Of a stretch of DNA of 64,000 nt, positions 61,713 through 64,000 are shown piece by piece. This stretch comes from Gymnogyps californianus (lineage: Eukaryota > Chordata > Aves > Accipitriformes > Cathartidae). Location: assembly GCF_018139145.2 (NCBI RefSeq), contig NC_059500.1, positions 17,794,101 through 17,858,100 on the forward strand. Reading direction: 5' to 3'. The stretch's first letter is position 1, and each line of letters begins with the position of its first letter. A program made the position numbers and the translations under genes. Under the pieces are notes generated by a model. The model was not told the DNA's origin. It was given only the letters and a program-made list of their open reading frames with translations, and searched no databases.

Positions 61713-64000
61713 AATGACATATAATACAGCTATGCTCCCCTTTCTGCATGCTGTTCCATGTATTTTCAGGGGTGTAAGACAAAAGTATTTTCTTGTTAAT
61801 AACAATTAAACATAATTTTACACAAGATTTTATTTTTCACACCCCAGAAAAACTTTTATTATTTTCTCCTAGTCAGATGCAAGAGATGCGCAAAAATGAT
61901 TAGTATGTAAAAAAAAAAAATTACACATGGGTAAAACAAAATAATTTAAACAATGCTTATGTATACTTAAATAACATATTTACATAGAAGCTGTATTACC
62001 TCTGGAGTAAGAGGTTTGGGATATATAAAGACAAAGATATGCAAGTAGAAAACTGGTTTTGAGTTCTTTGCTAACATTTACTTATGTATTACACAGCTAT
62101 TTTCTTGCTGTAATTTGTTATTTACCCAAAAATGCATGAATCTCATGTCAATGTGTTGATTTTCTAATCAAAATAAGTTTCAAAACTTTCATTCTTCTTG
62201 TTGCAGGCAAGCATTTCTGCTTCTTAAGCAGTGCAAAGAGCAGTTATTAAGGAGAGTAGCACCTCTTCCTTCATCCTCTTTGCTCATGTACTTATCTGCC
62301 CAATGCAATCCACCTTTTTTAACTTCTACCAGCTGCAAGCTGTCTTTGCAGCCAGAAGACAACAGGCAGTAGGGCTAGTGCCCTGCTTCTGAGTAGAGGC
62401 TGGGACATCCTGCCCGTTTTCTCCCTCTAATCCTAAATCAGACGATATAGGAGACAATCGTCTTTGTGAACAGTAACTTCACTTCTAAAAACCAGATGAA
62501 CAGTTCTAATCTGATATGTTTCACTAAATATTTTAGGTGTTATTTCTTAAGATAGTCTACATTTGGGACTCCTAGGTACCTTAATAGTAAACAAAATCAA
62601 CTAAAATAATAAAAAGAAATTAGATGTAAATTTTCTTTTTTAAACTTAAAGAAGTTCAACATTACTCTTGCAGAAATACATTTTTAATCATACTTTTTCA
62701 ACTTTAGATGTTGCTTTTAAAATACATGGTAAGAGTAAGCATTTAAGATGTTATCTTTAAAATAACCATATATGATAGAAACTGTTTATGTAGCTGAAGA
62801 GTTCTTTGAAAAAAATCCATGCTGTGAGGCACAGCTGCAAAGGAAATTTCAAAAGATTTCCATAAAGCCATAATCAATATTTAAAGTTACCAAAAAAAGA
62901 CTCAATTTTTTCTTTAGCTTCGTAAAGAATAGTACTACATTATTGCTGTCAACTAAAGTGAGTAGTCAGCATGAAATGCACAAGCAGTTATTTACTCCAA
63001 CATAAATTTCCAAGTAACAGAAACACCATTTAAAATATATCTTCTTAGTAGATCTCTGCACGTACAATCATAGGCAAGTCTGTCTATGTTAGAGTAAATC
63101 ATGGTATTTTCCTCAGAGAGAGATATAAGGAATATAGGAAGGTCTCATTTTTATTTGGTTTTTATAATACCTGCAACTTTAGAATGTGTTTTCCACTTCA
63201 TGAGCTAAGATTCTTTAATATTGTGAAATAACTCTGATAGTCCAGAGATATGTGGTGTCGTAATGCATCATAAAGCTGGACTGCAGAGTCATTCCTGTCA
63301 TCAGAGAAGAGAAGAGCGAAGGGAGTCCCATTAAACACACCAGAGCTTCAGCAATAATAAGTAAGTTTGAGAAAGATAGAATTGCTTTAGTCAACACATT
63401 TGCAGCCTAGATTAGAGGATATTTGCTATGGATAATAAACTCTTTATAATGTTGTTATCTGCTGCCAGGTCTTGCCATGATGTACTGAGATCACCATAAA
63501 CGTTCTAGCAATACTTTCTAGAGGTTGTTGGCTTTATGAAATTTATTTCTTCATCAACATGCTCTGAGAACTTCCAATGTGCTCCTGGTTTCATGGATAG
63601 GTTTTCATAGACATACACTTCCAATGAAAAGAATAACTAAATGCAGTTTTGATAAGAGATTCTGTAAGGTGAAAAAACATTAATTCTTCGAGCATATATA
63701 TTTCATATTATACTTTGTACTGGTCTATTTCTTAAACTAACAGTTATGACTGTGAAACTTTATTTATTGCAATTCTATTACACTGAATTGCAGCTGTTGA
63801 ACTACTGAAAATGCTGAATTACTGAACTGTTTTACACACGGAGAGTTAATGAGGCATTTCTAATTCTCATAGATGTTAGAGAAACTTTTTTTAATTTATA
63901 AGTAATATTTCGATAGATACATAGAGCGATATATTCCACCACTGAAGTAAATGAGTAATAGCCCCATGTGGCATTTTATACACTGGGATTCTGTGATGGA
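61713..64000. other. unannotated AT-rich DNA to the window end
   Basis: Poly-A run at about 61908-61920; otherwise nothing assigned. Confidence 0.4.

Noticed and set aside
1..64000. CRISPR arrays, operons, bacterial regulatory sites, tRNA or rRNA genes
   Set aside because: Nothing of the kind was seen; the tandem arrays are simple repeats without spacers and the DNA is vertebrate nuclear.

Overview
This window reads as nuclear DNA from a bird, most likely a neoavian. The evidence is several generations of CR1 LINEs (including the typical 8-bp 3' tail at about 5250), endogenous retroviral LTRs of kinds abundant in bird genomes, AT-rich CpG-poor background, and no bacterial gene organisation. 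No intact gene could be named. Most of the 64 kb is intergenic or intronic, and its recognisable content is mobile DNA in various states of decay.

Layout. At 1-7.1 kb there may be the 3' end of a plus-strand gene. The best candidate is a terminal coding exon at 6044-6294 with a strong splice acceptor, 82 sense codons, a stop, and an AATAAA about 800 bp downstream. Weaker candidate exons lie at 38-114 and 346-481. The presumed intron is filled with a retroviral remnant (2414-3880: 5' LTR end, lysine-type primer binding site, short non-coding interior, polypurine tract, 3' LTR), a related LTR in the opposite orientation (3933-4872) and a minus-strand CR1 (5250-5785). From 7.1 to 24 kb the DNA is unannotated and AT-rich, with CR1 scraps (9634, 19047, 23601) and a 243-bp GGAGA array (20662-20904). 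A long but dead CR1 with endonuclease and reverse transcriptase regions fills 24.6-27.7 kb and ends in an ATTCT array. A TTGCC array lies at 30.9 kb. Two independent solo LTRs of one family, same orientation, sit at 31473-32047 and 35266-35843, each between short target duplications.

From 36 to 64 kb there is little beyond an ancient CR1-like 3' piece (49590), a short palindromic transposon-like sequence (54555), a CA/TA microsatellite (56492) and a few weak exon-like stretches (39522 minus, 53432 plus, 61621 plus). Two of these weak exons are phase-compatible with each other.

No previously undescribed system could be demonstrated. The observations most worth checking are the terminal exon at 6044, the coding-free retroelement with PBS and PPT, the tail-to-tail LTR pair, and the long sense-strand open frames inside those LTRs. 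Translations, splice sites and repeat boundaries were read by eye, with no database comparison.
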